DNA of 64,000 nt, taken from NCBI GenBank assembly GCA_037953745.1, contig JBAKBP010001409.1, positions 150,644 to 214,643 on the forward strand, given 5' to 3'. A program made the translations under genes and the position numbers. Origin of the DNA: Lithodes maja. Lineage: Eukaryota; Arthropoda; Malacostraca; Decapoda; Lithodidae. The first letter of the stretch is position 1. Each line of letters begins with the position of its first letter. The notes under the pieces were generated by a model. It made no database searches and was not told the DNA's origin. It was given only the letters and a program-made list of their open reading frames with translations. Positions 1-10,823 of the stretch are shown here, piece by piece.

Positions 1-27
1 CCGGGTCCTAGGTGAAGGTGAACGTCC

Positions 28-504
28 TCATTTCGACCGGCTGGGGGGGGTTGCCTCAGTACTGTTGCTACTCTCACTACTACATACTAGCTCTTTAGAT
101 AATACTTTAGATTTAGCTTTCGGTTTAGGAGTTGACTTAGTCGGCGTGAATTTTAAAATTGGAAATTTGATAACAAGATGGTCCCAAAGGGCTTCGTCAT
201 CACAGTGCAAGGCCTTATGGGCAACGTCATTAGCGTAAGCATTATATAAGTTCTTAATCTCCTTCAGTGCCACGAGGCATGAGTGATCTCTCTTCTCGAA
301 CAACGCCGCTCGTAGTTCCGAACACACGGCGCATTTTTTCGACACCCAGAGGCCCTGTGATCTATCTAGGCACTTCACACATTTGACGCATAGTTTATGT
401 GCGAACACTGGTAAAAGAGAACAGGTAGGAGTAGCGCATAGAGTGAAGCAAGGCATGATGGAGCTAAACAGAACCCCCCCCCCCCGCCGTGATCGGCCCC
501 TCAC
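28..504 (-). pseudogene. DIRS gag-like protein, N-terminal fragment (copy D)
   Basis: A 158-codon frame that aligns by eye with the gag N-terminus of copy A (29720-30542): shared CATPTC/CITPSC, then an H-x2-C-x2-C-x2-C cluster, then CLDRSxGLW, then CxxC. This is a Cys/His-rich, probably zinc-binding module; its exact function in DIRS gag is not known to me. The likely natural start is the Met before PCFTLC rather than the upstream Met, because the upstream residues are translated from a 12-base C/G run at 474-485. The frame stops at 28-30 just after another homopolymer run (43-50), so a slippage frameshift probably ended it. The gag proteins of copies A and B are much longer, so this is a broken piece. 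Confidence 0.7.
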
Positions 505-534
505 CTGCTGCCTGTGCTGCTACCGATGTGTCGT

Positions 535-582
535 GATCTGGAAATAGAACATTTCCAGGAATCAATGCTCATAAGGATAATC
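535..582 (-). promoter_or_regulatory. Conserved DIRS leader block: hairpin or splice-acceptor-like (copy D)
   Basis: In the sense (minus) direction it reads CTTATGAGCATTGATTCC, then CTGGAAAT, five loop bases and ATTTCCAG, so it can form an 8-bp hairpin. The same block stands before gag in copies A and C. TTCTATTTCCAG also looks like a 3' splice site. Which reading is right cannot be told from sequence alone. Confidence 0.45.
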
Positions 583-1789
583 CGAGAGGTTTTACACATC
601 CTACCTCAAGTCCGCCGGAAAATTAGCTATAGCCACTGCTACTCTAACCTTCCGCTGGACCTGAAAGTGAAAAACTACTTGGGTTTTTCAATTCTTGAAC
701 TGCTTACCTGTGACAAGTGTCACTGGCCCATTAACACCTTAGACCTTTACTATCCCCTTGACTATTTGGACTAGTTAAGATAGTATTGCCACACTTGACT
801 GATGCGCCGGGCGTTAGAAGTCATGCCGTGTGAGGCTATCGGTCTGGGCGAGTTCACTCGGCGGGCCGAGATACTCCCTTAGGAATTAGCATATCCGCCG
901 GGAAGTGTGTGGTATAGCACACCACGCCGAGACATTTGGTTCATTCCTTTCTCGCCTGTGAAGCGAAAAAATAGCAACGATACACAGAAAGCACGCCGGA
1001 AAGAACAAACCAAAATTTTCAGAGGTGTTGACTGATCTGTGAAAGTTAACACCTCCAAAAACCCACATCACCATCAGGACGTCTCCTGACTCCCTGTTAA
1101 CATGTAAAATAACACTACATGCAAAACGAGGGATACATCTTAGGGCTATAATAGTATCATATTTTTATTTTATTAATAAAATATTACCCCAAGCCCACTA
1201 AGGAGACCCTTACTGAGGCTGGCCACGAGGCTCGTAGTAATCATCATCTTGGCTGGTTACCTTACCTCCTGAAGACACAGCAGCAGCAACTGGCGAGGGC
1301 CCCACGAGAGAGGGGAAGCGCAGACTCGGACTCAAGAAGGTTCCACACCACGTGTGACAACCCTTGAACTAGGGCGTCTGCTAATAAAAATAATGCAACT
1401 GCCTCATAGAGACGGCCTGAAGCATATTCTTGCGGATATTTTAGCCTCCTAACTAGTAAGTTAAATCAGAGCTAAGGCGCAGAGAAACAAAAACAAATAC
1501 ACATGAGGTGCTGATCCTGGGGGACTTGTAGGCGCTTGTACAATAGTACCCTATTTTAACACTCCCTGCGGGCATACCAATGGGGTAGCCTGTGCTAGCT
1601 AATCTAAAAACCTGTTCAATACAACTCGGATATATACAAATGAGCAAGGACTCACTAGAAGAGAGCGAACGAAGAATATGGCGGAGCACAGGCTGCCCAC
1701 ATCCACTCGGTATGAACGCGGGGAGAGGAAGGAAGTATGGCGTCTCTAAGAGCAACGTCAGGGATAGAATCCACCGAGATGGAAAGCAC

Positions 1790-2019
1790 TAATATAACAA
1801 GTTTTAAGTTAATTTTTCTTTTTTCTTTTTTACAAAGTTTTTTCGTAGTGAGTACCCCAATCATAAGACGGATTCTATAAGAGAATTAGCGTTGCACTTA
1901 TGATGTAGGACTCTTTCTCTCCGCGGTGGTCGTTTCAAACTTGCTACCCGCGGGCGCTTGAAAGTGGACTATTATACTAATAGGCATATCGTCGATGATG
2001 GAGGGGCCACTAATAAATA
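1790..2019 (-). repeat. DIRS left terminal inverted repeat (copy D)
   Basis: Shares with the termini of copies A and C the block GTTTTTTCGTAGTGAG at about 1836 and the outer CGTCGATGATGGAGGGGCC motif, with diverged sequence between. Its partner terminus lies outside the window. Confidence 0.65.
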
Positions 2020-2306
2020 CACACATCTATCGTGCGAAAAAGATATTTATACTTCCTCGAGTACGGGCTCCTGTATTATTCAACGTGGAGATATATACAT
2101 GTTTATCCGGTTATAAAGACTTACACTTTCGTAAACATTGAACGCTTATTCAGACCTCAATTTATATGCTACGTATCATCCGGGTACATAACCAATAGTG
2201 AAAGTTCAGTCGCAGAGTAATGTTCCTCAGTCACGAATCGATGACTACTATTTTAATCACATATTTATGAAGTTATCTTTCATAGTCTTATTCTTTGAGT
2301 AACTAT

Positions 2307-3746
2307 CTATCTATCTATTGCCTGACGCCGTGATCCCCGAAGGGGTGGCCACGAATGAACCGCCCCCATGCACCTCTGTCCCCAGTCAGTCGACGCCCCT
2401 CCCCCCAACCAGCACCGCCTTCGTTCATGTAGTTCCTCACTCCATCCTTCCACCTCATATTCAGTCTACCTCTCCCCCTCTGTCCCTCCACCTCGCTCTC
2501 GTACACCCTCTTAGTCATTCTCTCGCTTTCCATACGTTCCATATGGCCGAACCATCTCAAGTTGTTCCTTTTCACACTTTCCAGCACATCTACCTCCACA
2601 CCACACCTCCTTCTTACTTCCTCATTAGTCTGTCTATCCCTCCATGTAACTCCGCACGCACTCCTTAAGTAATTTATTTCCACTGCTCTCACTCTTGGTC
2701 TGAGTCTCTCAACCAACGTCCATGCTTCGCTTCCGTAAGTCAGTGTCGGGATTACCACACTGTCATGCAAGGACTTCTTCACTTCCATACTGACCACCCT
2801 ATTTCTTGTTACTGCTTTTAGCGTTCCTACAACCCTCTTCCCCTGTTGTACCCTCTCCTGCACCTCTTCATCCATAGTCCCATCTTTACTCAACACACTG
2901 CCCAGATACTTAAAAGAGTTGACGATCTCCATAGCCTGACCGTTCAGCTTCACCTCACACTCTGTGACTTCACCCCTTTCGAAGACCATAACCTTGCTCT
3001 TCCCCGTATTTACCTTCAAATTCCGTTTTTCGCACACTGTTCCAAACTCATTTACCAGACCCTGCAACTCCCATTCATTATCACTCATCAGAACTGTATC
3101 ATCCGCAAACAGCAGTATAGGTAGCTTCCACTCAATTCCCTCCCTTTTCAGCGATACACCAACATCCACTGCTCTTGATAGTATTTCTTTCATAACTCCA
3201 TCCATATATACAGTAAACAACCACGGGGACATCACACACCCCTGTTTCAAACCAACATTCAGGTCAAAGAACTCGCTCTGCTCACTCTCCACACGTACTG
3301 CCGCCTTTGCACCCTCATACATGCTCTTCACTGCTTTCAGCAACTTGCCCTCTACTCCGTATATTCTAAGTACTTTCCACAAACCTTCTTTATCCACTCT
3401 GTCATAGGCCTTCTCCAAGTCCATAAAGGCAACATACACCTTTTGTTTCTTCTCCAGATACTTCTCCACACCATAATTCAGGGTAAAAATCTGATCTACA
3501 CATCCTCTTCCCTTCCTAAAACCTCCCTGCTCGTCGCCTATCCATTTCTCCGTTCTCACTCTCACTCTCTCAATCACTACCCTACTGTATACCATCCCTA
3601 CTACGCTTAGAAGACATATTCCTCGGTGGTTACCACACACTCCTCTTTCCCCTTTGCCCTTATATAGGGGGACTATTATGCCAGTCTTCCAGTCATCGGG
3701 TGCACTCCCCTTCTCCCATGCTAGTTTGCACATTTTCCATACCATA
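2307..3746 (-). mobile_element. 5'-truncated RTE-like non-LTR retrotransposon (copy a)
   Basis: The 3' end is at the left and finishes in a short (TAGA)n tail (2301-2319 on the plus strand reads as CTAT repeats), the kind of simple-repeat tail typical of RTE-type LINEs. It is flanked by a perfect 13-bp duplication TTTGAGTAACTAT at 2294-2306 and 3747-3759. The element is cut at its 5' end inside the reverse transcriptase. It is nearly identical to the 3' half of the copy at 44749-47974, which shows where truncation occurred. The perfect duplication suggests a fairly recent insertion. Confidence 0.9.
2315..3745 (-). pseudogene. Reverse transcriptase, C-terminal 476 codons (RTE-like LINE, copy a)
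   Basis: An open frame covering most of a non-LTR reverse transcriptase. Visible motifs are FRKGRGCVDQIF, the motif A region FMDLEKAYDRVD, LKQGCVMSPWLF and the catalytic box LLFADDTVLM, followed by the thumb and a C-terminal segment with WFGHMERM. The protein copies LINE RNA into DNA at the target site. The endonuclease and the start of the reverse transcriptase are missing because of 5' truncation, so the copy cannot move on its own even though this frame has no stop. Compared with the copy at 44761-46785 it has only scattered substitutions, for example a short altered stretch at FTLNYG versus FTMNCV. Confidence 0.85.
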
Positions 3747-3759
3747 TTTGAGTAACTAT

Positions 3760-4099
3760 AGTTAACTATTATCCAAGTTACTTTAACTTATTATTCATTT
3801 TGAAACTCAGTCACGCATACATGACTATTATCTAAATCGTATATTTATGAAGTTATTACTTTTTAATTACTTATTCAAGTTACTTTAACTTATTGTTCGT
3901 TTTGAGATCAAATATTGTCCTATTGTCCATACCTTCAGTACTGCGCATATGCCCACGCAGTAAATATTATTTACTCTGATTCAAGCCATATTTGAGAGCT
4001 TTGCTTATTTAATTCAGGACTCTATTTATTGTGATTTGAGACTTATCCTCTCTGTGTTATTATTATTCATACATTCAATTGTAACATTATTATTCTTTG
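3760..4099. other. Unassigned AT-rich sequence between LINE copy a and DIRS copy C
   Basis: No gene or repeat boundary is recognised. A stretch at about 3800-3860 resembles 2225-2285 on the other side of the LINE (both contain TATTTATGAAGTTAT), so the LINE landed next to an older local duplication. Confidence 0.4.
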
Positions 4100-4402
4100 T
4101 ATTTATTAGTGGCCCATTCATCATTGACGATATGCCTTATACAGTAATGGCACTCTTCAAACTCATGCGTCAGCTGTTTGAAACACCCGCCTCAGAGTAT
4201 TAAAGAGACCTACATCGTAAGTGTACGCTCATTCTCTTACGGAATCGTCATTATGATCAGGAGCTCACTACGAAAAAACTTTGTAAAAAATAATAAAAAA
4301 TAAATAAATTAGAACTACTAAAAGCTATGCTTTCCATCGTGTGGATGTTGCTAGCCCGGGTGTGCCCGCAGACGCTACTGTGCCTCGCGTCATTCGTTCT
4401 TC
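4100..4402 (+). repeat. DIRS left inverted terminal repeat (copy C)
   Basis: Begins TATTTATTAGTGGCCC and runs for about 300 bases as the reverse complement of about 36155-36428. Shared landmarks include GAGCTCACTACGAAAA and TGTTGCTAGCCCGGGTGTG. Homology to the right repeat stops near CATTCGTTCTTC. Confidence 0.85.
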
Positions 4403-5796
4403 TATCTCTGAGGCCCGTTGCCGACTGACGTGCGTTTGCCGACCTCTCTTCATTCTGCATTCTACGGTCTTTACTAGTGAGTCATTTGCTCATTTGTATT
4501 ATCTGAGGTGTTCTAGAATAGGTTTAGATTAGATAGGTCGGGCGTCCCAATTGGCACGGCCCCCAGGAGTGTGTTTTTATAAGGATGCTTAGGCTGGCGT
4601 CTCCTCGTTCCCCTATGAACGTGGCCGCCATAGTTCTATTATTTCTGCTCTCATTTTAGCCTAACTAGCTTTTTTAGGAGGCTTATTGATACAGGGCACC
4701 GCTTTTCGGCTACCTTTCTGGTAGGCTAAGAATATTTGTTTTCATCGGCAGACTCTATAGTTTAAGAGTTGCTTCACGTGGTGAAGAACTTTCTATAGTT
4801 TTCTGCGTCGTCTTTCCCTACGTGCTGGTCGTCGTGATGATGGTGGCTTCTGGATTTTTCTTGGAGGTAAGACTATTACTGTGTCATCGTGCTGCTTGCC
4901 CTAGGCCACGTGACCGTGTAGGGGTATTTTATGGCTAGGATGTGTTATTATTATTAATTGTTTATTATTATTAATTGTTAATTATAATAATTGTACCATA
5001 AGATGTGACCTTCTCATTCATAACTATTATTGTAAATGAAGTGAAGGTGTCAGGAGACGTCCTGACGATTATAAACTATGTACGTGTTGTGTTTTGCTAT
5101 CTTGTTGCACACAAGTTAGAAAACACAAAGGTTTGGTTCAACTCTTCCGGCGGAAAATAGCCGAGTGTTGTTTTACCGGAGGCCCTCTGCAGCGGGCTAG
5201 AGTATAAGTTCCAATAAACCCGTTCGTGGTCGAGCGCCAGAACTAATTCCCGGCGAAAGGGGAAGGCTTCCAAACGGGATTCCGGCTCAGCCGGAATGAC
5301 TCGCCTATACGTTAAGACATTTACTCTGTCATCAAGGCGGACGGGTCACCGATAATCCGTCAGCGCGGCGGGTTAGTTTAGTTAACGGAAATCCGTCAGC
5401 GCGACGGAAGAGTAAGGTTACCGTAAAACACATTCTCAATAAATGATAACTTGAATATAGGCCGATGATAAGGATTATCATAGATAAGTAGTCTTAACCC
5501 TCTCACGACCATAGGACGCAGAGGTTGCCAGATTAGCAATAAGAAATATATTACTCTCACTGTTATAATTACCTCTCCAAAATTAGTTTTCTGCCCACAG
5601 CTAACTCAAAGACAACTGCAGAGGTTGAAGTAAACAAACTAAAGGTTTATAGACACCCCTGACGGTAACAAAGGCTTTAAAGTATCCCTAATAGGCTCAA
5701 AAATCGCGTCAGGATGTGAGAGGGTTAATACCTTCAATAAGAGAAAACCAGAAAGTGGTTTTCTAGAAGGGTACGCAAGAAACATGTGTGAATGTC
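4403..5796 (+). other. 5' leader of DIRS copy C
   Basis: About 1.4 kb with no supported reading frame. It sits between the terminal repeat and the gag remnant, where DIRS elements carry untranslated leader. I see CGTCAGCGCGGCGGG-like short repeats at about 5358-5405 and AT-rich blocks at 4945-4990, nothing I can assign. Confidence 0.5.
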
Positions 5797-5843
5797 TTGG
5801 GTTATCCTTATGAGCATTGATTCTTGGAAATTTCTTTCCAGAT
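5797..5843 (+). promoter_or_regulatory. Conserved DIRS leader block: hairpin or splice-acceptor-like (copy C)
   Basis: Reads CCTTATGAGCATTGATTC, then TTGGAAATTTCTTTCCAG, matching the blocks before gag in copies A and D. The short stem TTGGAAA/TTTCCAG is kept with one G-U-type pair. TTTCTTTCCAG also fits a 3' splice site. It lies about 70 bases before the gag remnant. Confidence 0.45.
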
Positions 5844-5910
5844 CCCACACTTCTACCTCGGCAACGCACTCCAGACTGGGGGCCAATCCCGGCGGGGGGG
5901 TTATTACATC

Positions 5911-6740
5911 ATGCAATATGTTACCCTCTGTACTACACCTACGTGCATGAACATTCCGATCTTTAGCCATAAGCTCTGGATAAACTGCGTAACATGTCTT
6001 GATCGCTCTAGAGGACTTTAGCTATCTAAGCGATGTGGTGTTTGTACTAGGCTTCGTGATGGACTTTTGAATCACAAAGAAGCAACGTGTCAAGTGGCCT
6101 TATTATAAATAAAGGCGCACTTCAATAACTATACTAAGGAGGTAGCCCATACGGCATTACAGTGCGACGATGAGGCTATGTGGGATCATTTGGTGATAAA
6201 AATCTTCTGTTATTAAACGTAAGTCATCTCGTTCCGTGGTGATAAAAAAGAAAACCGTTATTTTGAAAGAACTCATTAGTACGGACGATGACTCTGATGA
6301 CACAATCACAACGTCTAACCCCCCCCCCCCCCCCCCGACGGAATGCGAAACGGCCGAAGCCGGATTCGTCTCGCAACGAGGGCAGGACCCGGTCTAGATC
6401 CAGGTCACCCTTTAAACAGTTTTCACGTTCGTCAGGCCAGTCAAATCAGCCGGCGAACAATGACGCCGGAAAAAGTGACACCGGAGGCATCAACTTCAGG
6501 CAGTAAATGGGTTACGTCTCTGACGGAGACGTCGAGTGCGCGGCTCCGGCAACAGCCGGTGACGGCACCTCCTTCCTCCATCACTACTTTCTCCAAGCCT
6601 AAGGTCCAATCTGGCGAGTCGGAGATGGTGACGGAGGTAGCAGAGACGCCGTCCAGAGACAGTGATAGTGACGTTAGCCAAGTGTCGCAGTCAGTACGGC
6701 AAGGTTATACAATTCCCCGTTCTTTTACACCGCCGGGTCT
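5911..6740 (+). pseudogene. DIRS gag-like protein, N-terminal part, decayed (copy C)
   Basis: The translation shows CTTPTC, then PIFSHKLWINCVTCLDRSRGL, the same Cys/His module as in copies A and D, followed by stops and a frameshift. Downstream the matching of AHTALQCDDEAMWDHLVI to copy D confirms the alignment. From about 6288 an Arg/Ser-rich segment (SRSRSPFKQFSRSSG) corresponds to the basic RS-rich middle of copy A gag. A C-run at 6318-6337 encodes a proline stretch. The segment is cut at the TTAA at 6741-6744, where the piggyBac element entered. Confidence 0.75.
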
Positions 6741-6937
6741 TTAACCCTTCCAACCCGGAAGGGCTCTTGAACGCCCATAACAAACTCGGCCCGCGCAACC
6801 CGGAAGGGCTCTTGAACGCCCATTGCTTGCGTACGTGCTTTCGAATGCCACGCATAAATTTTTGGTATCGTGGGAGGGTAGGTGGCGCCACCAGACGTAA
6901 ACTACGCCACAGCAACAGTATCTACCCCGACGCCATC

Positions 6938-8545
6938 ATGGATAGTACGCCAAATAGTGATTCCACTGTGTCCGATACCGTGCTTCCTACGACGCCCGTC
7001 CTAGTTCGTCGCGCCTTACCCCGACGCCATCGCCTAAATGTGTTATCTCCCGGAGGTATTGAGACGACATTGAAACTTTATGAGCGTGCTGATGCCAAGC
7101 ATAATGTTGATGATGAAGGCAGTGATCACTCCACTAATTATAAGTCGAGTGATTATGGCGATGAGAGTGACAAAGAAGAGCAATTCCTGGGATTTGCGAG
7201 AGAACATGAGAGTGATGAAGGTGATGTACCAGCTTTTGAGGAAGCTGTTTTACCTCAAGACGGTGAACTTGAGAGAGTGAGTGAGTGAGTGAGTGGGAGA
7301 GTTCAAGATCACTCTCCAAGTTTCGCATGAGTGACACGACCCCAAGCCCTTCGCCAGCTAAATCGCCTTTCAAGCTACACTTATATAAGAAGCAAATATT
7401 TGAAAAGGCGGCCGCGGCAGCTAGGGAACAAGCCAAAATACTTGGTGAGGATGAGGCTGTGAGGAGGGTGAGCGTGGCGACTCATCTCGCCTGCCATTGT
7501 CTCCCTTATCTCCCCAAGCCACCCAAGATGACCCGGGTGCCCCGCATTCTTCCCCACCACCCCCACCACTGCCAAGGGTTGAGGACCCCCCACTTTCGGC
7601 CTATTTGCCTCCTAGGTCCCCCGACAGGAGACATACTGCTGCCGAAAAGGGGAAAGGCAGCAAATATACCAAAAAAGGAAAGAAAAGTAAGCGGGTTTTG
7701 TTCGAGGCTTCCGCGGCGTCCACCCCTGCCCGCCCCAGCCATACGCCCCCGCAACTTTCCCCACGGTCCTCCCCACCTCTCCAGCCATCAACATATGTTC
7801 CTGACGAAGTCTTTGAGCTCGCATCACCAATACCTGGGCCTAGTGACAGTGAAGCATTGCTTTCTGTCACTCGTCGCAGGCCAAGGAGCCCAGAACCTCG
7901 GGGGGACATAGCCTCACCTGTCACTCCTTCCCCACCTCGCCCACCCGTACGCCGCCCACGCATCACTCGTTCCCCGCCAGATTATGTGGGGGCCACTGAT
8001 GATGAAGGGCACCTCTCAGAAGACTCTGGCCATGATTACATAGGTCCACCATCAGGGCAAGATGACCAGTCTGACGATGACTATATGGACATCGACGACC
8101 CTCGACCCATCCGCTTGGCCCGGCGTCGTGCTGGCCGCCGCCCTAGGGCGTGCGCCTCCCGAGTTGGCCATGGGCGTGCTGGGCCACCAGCTGGAGCTCC
8201 TTGTCAGCGTAGACAAGACCCATTCTACGTTTTTCAGTGGCAAGACGTAGTTGACGGGGATGGGTACAACCCTGATGTGCCAGCTTTTGATGAGGTACAG
8301 GAGGGTTCAGGCATTACCCCCAATTTTCCTGCAGGCCCCAATGCTCCACCACACGAACTATTTGAGGCCTTCTTTGATGAGGAGGTGGTAGGGTATGTTG
8401 TCAAAGAGACAAATAAGTAGCACCAATTCCAGGTCCACTTTTTGGGCAAGGTGACCAAGGGCCACATGAGGCAGTGGACCCCAGTGACTCATCACGAGTT
8501 CATGGTGTTCCTACTCACCATGCTAATGCCTCATGTCAAGAAGCA
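6938..8545 (+). pseudogene. piggyBac transposase, N-terminal half (disrupted)
   Basis: Begins near MDSTPNSDSTVSD and is rich in Asp, Glu, Ser and Pro, as piggyBac N-termini usually are. It runs through at least two frame changes (near 7290 and 7900) and ends with FEAFFDEEVVGYVVKETNK, where piggyBac proteins have the conserved helix ending ETNxYA. An in-frame TAG follows at 8418-8420, and the match continues with TPVTHHEFMVFLLTMLMPHVKK up to the LINE junction at 8546. The poor frame continuity of the acidic part means the exact start is uncertain. In the family this domain organises the DDE catalytic core that cuts and rejoins DNA at TTAA. Confidence 0.7.
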
Positions 8546-8653
8546 TTTTTTTTTTTTTTTTTTGTTTTTTTTTTTTTTTTAAGAGACAATGAACGGAGGA
8601 AGGAAAAACACAGATAAAACAAAAAGGTCCATGTGCCTAAAGGCATCCTCCAT

Positions 8654-10189
8654 TCATAAAATGTTTGTAACACTGGATTTAAACATTTGTAGATTGTAAG
8701 TTTGTGGAAAGCAATTCGAGGGAAGTGAATTCCAAAAAGTAGTAGTTCTAGGGATAAATGAATTTTGATAAGCAGAAGTTCTGCATTGTGGAGGAGAAAG
8801 TATAAATTCATGGGCGCTCTCAGCTGCCCTAGTTCTACGGGGAAAGATGTGGAGAGGCGGCACAATTGAAGCAAGTTCCTCGGAACAATTGTTGTGAAAA
8901 TATCTGTAGAATAATGCAAGGGATGCAACGTTTCTTCGTATGGATAATGTAGGATGGTCCTGTGTGATTGCAGGGTTATTGATTAATCTAATACCTTTAT
9001 TTTGAATTTTGTCCAACTGCCTCAATGCAACCACTCCACTTCCACTCCACAGAGGTGAACAGTAATCCATCTGAGAACGCACATGACTTTTATATATTAT
9101 GGCCAACTGCTCGTCAGTGAAGAATTCTCGAACTCTGTACAGGAGTCCCAGTTTTTTAGAGGCATTCTTAGCAATGCTTCTAACATAATGTGTCCAGCTC
9201 AAGTTAGTAGTTAATGTTACACCGAGAATGTCAATACTAGGGGAAGTGGGAATATTTACATCATTAAAAAATATATGGGAGTCAGTGAGATTCTGTCGGT
9301 TAGAAAATTGAATGTACAGTACTTGGTTTTCTGTGCATTAAAGGAAACTAGATTCTTTTGTCCCCATTCTTCAATTCTAGAAAGGTCCTGGTTCAGAGAA
9401 ATTGCAGTGCTTATTTTTGAATTTATAAGATCGGGTTGGGTGAAAGAATTGGTAAATGTGAAGGAACTGTGGAGTGTTGAGTCATCTGCGTAGGAATGTA
9501 TTGGATTATGAGTGGTAGATATGAGATCATTGATATGAATGAGGAACAGAGTTGGGGCCAAAACTGATCCCTGGGGAACACCAGCATTTATTGAGTGAAA
9601 TTGAGAATAAAGGCCATCTACCATTACACGTATTTTTCTGTTATGAAGATAAGAAGAAATTAGTGGAACTAATGATGCAAGGCCGTAGTGTGACATCTTC
9701 GACAATAAGGATTGATGCCAGACTCTATCAAATGCCTTTGATATATCCAGTGCTATTGTATGTGTTTCACCATGTTGGTCTGTAGCTTGGTTGATTTGAT
9801 GCGTAAGAAGGCAAAGAATGTCTGCAGTTGATCGACATCGTCTAACACCATATTGCCTATCACTGATTAATTTATTATTCTCAAGATGCTTAATTATGTG
9901 ATTATTTAATATAATTTCAAAGACTTTACCAAGAGTGGAAGTTATAGCTATTGGTCTGTAGTTTGATGGATCTGAAGAGGCACCTTTTTTAGGAACTGGA
10001 TGGATGTTTGCTTCTTTCCAGGGTACTGGGAAGCATGAGGTATGAGTACATAGACGGAAACATTTTGCCAATACAGGAGCGAGCACCAAGGAGCAATTCT
10101 TAAGTACTATTGGAGGAATTTCATCTGGACCAGGAGCCTTATCTACTGAGAGATTCTGCAAAATAGTTTTGACATGTCTGGTGTGGATC
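8654..10189 (-). pseudogene. LINE reverse transcriptase (3' two thirds of ORF2)
   Basis: Two frames, 10161-9256 and 9202-8654, together give a reverse transcriptase. Motifs are DKAPGPDEIPPIVLK, VPKKG...PSNYRPIAI, the motif A region ALDISKAFDRVW, GVPQGSVLAPTLFLIHINDL and the catalytic box SYADDSTLH. The downstream part has LRRNVASLALFYRY-like sequence (here SIRRNVASLALFYRYF), shared with the LINEs at 16722 and 53709, so all three are one clade. A break near 9256-9202 changes frame. The upstream end is cut by the TTAA at 10190-10193. Confidence 0.8.
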
Positions 10190-10193
10190 TTAA

Positions 10194-10819
10194 CCTAACA
10201 AGTGCGCATGGGGGTAATTGAAAACGTCCCCCTGTGCTGACGTATTTGAGGTGTTTCCGTCACTAAAATATTCATTGTACCATTAATAGCATTAATAATT
10301 ATCCATATGCGCCTATTATGGGTTGATTATAAAGGTATTAACCTGAAACAACAATAAAACGAGTGAAAACAGCGTTTGGATGGTCAAAATCGGAGATATA
10401 GCCCGCGAGTTGTATAATGTATGGGTGAGGCAAACTGCTTTCCCGCCAATTTCCCCCAAGGCCACTGAGACACAGTCAATCGATACTCTCTCTCTCTCTC
10501 TTGCACTCGCTTGCCATCAGTGATGACAACACCCTGCTTGCAACTCGCTAATGTTAGCACGAAAATATACCTCAGAATAAGGGAATAATAGGGAAAATAG
10601 GTGATAACTGTAGGAGAGGAGGAAAGTGGGGAAGGAGGGGAGGTAGAGGACTGAGATTTTGCATGGCCCAGGGGCCAAAAAAAAATAAATAAATAAATTT
10701 TTTTTTTTTTTTTTTTTTTTTTTTCGATGTCAAAAGTTGATTTTTTATTTTACTTACTCTCAAGAGTCTTCCCGCAGTCCGCCGGGGGAACTCTTAAGAG
10801 TCTCCCCGCAGCTCCCGGG
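10194..10819 (+). mobile_element. TTAA-flanked MITE, family M (copy M1)
   Basis: 626 bases with TTAA at 10190-10193 and 10820-10823, inserted in the LINE's ORF2. One end begins CCTAACAAGTGCGCATGGGG and the other finishes with tandem GACTCTTAAGAGT-type motifs and GCTCCCGGG. Two more copies lie at 56699-57550 (opposite orientation) and 57750-58380. It has no coding capacity and contains a 26-base T-run at 10699-10724. TTAA target choice points to the piggyBac superfamily. Confidence 0.82.
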
Positions 10820-10823
10820 TTAA

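Larger units (their letters stand above)
1..2019 (-). mobile_element. DIRS-type retrotransposon, 5' part (copy D), continues beyond the window start
   Basis: A minus-strand DIRS 5' end. The outer limit near 2019 is the terminal motif GGGGCCACTAATAAATA, also found at the ends of copies A (32730) and C (inverted, 4100). The first gag exon-like segment lies at 28-504, and a leader block matching those of copies A and C lies at 535-582. The stretch 780-1790 is leader sequence with no supported gene. The rest of the element would lie to the left of the window. Copies D and C point away from each other, with only about 2.1 kb between their 5' ends. Confidence 0.75.

Noticed and set aside
2318..3407. 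Plus-strand frames opposite the RTE-like RT, also at 44764-47915
   Set aside because: They are antisense shadows of the reverse transcriptase and appear in both LINE copies.
8534..9202. Long minus-strand frame reading Lys-rich sequence at 8536-8580
   Set aside because: It is translated poly(T) from the LINE's poly(A) tail.
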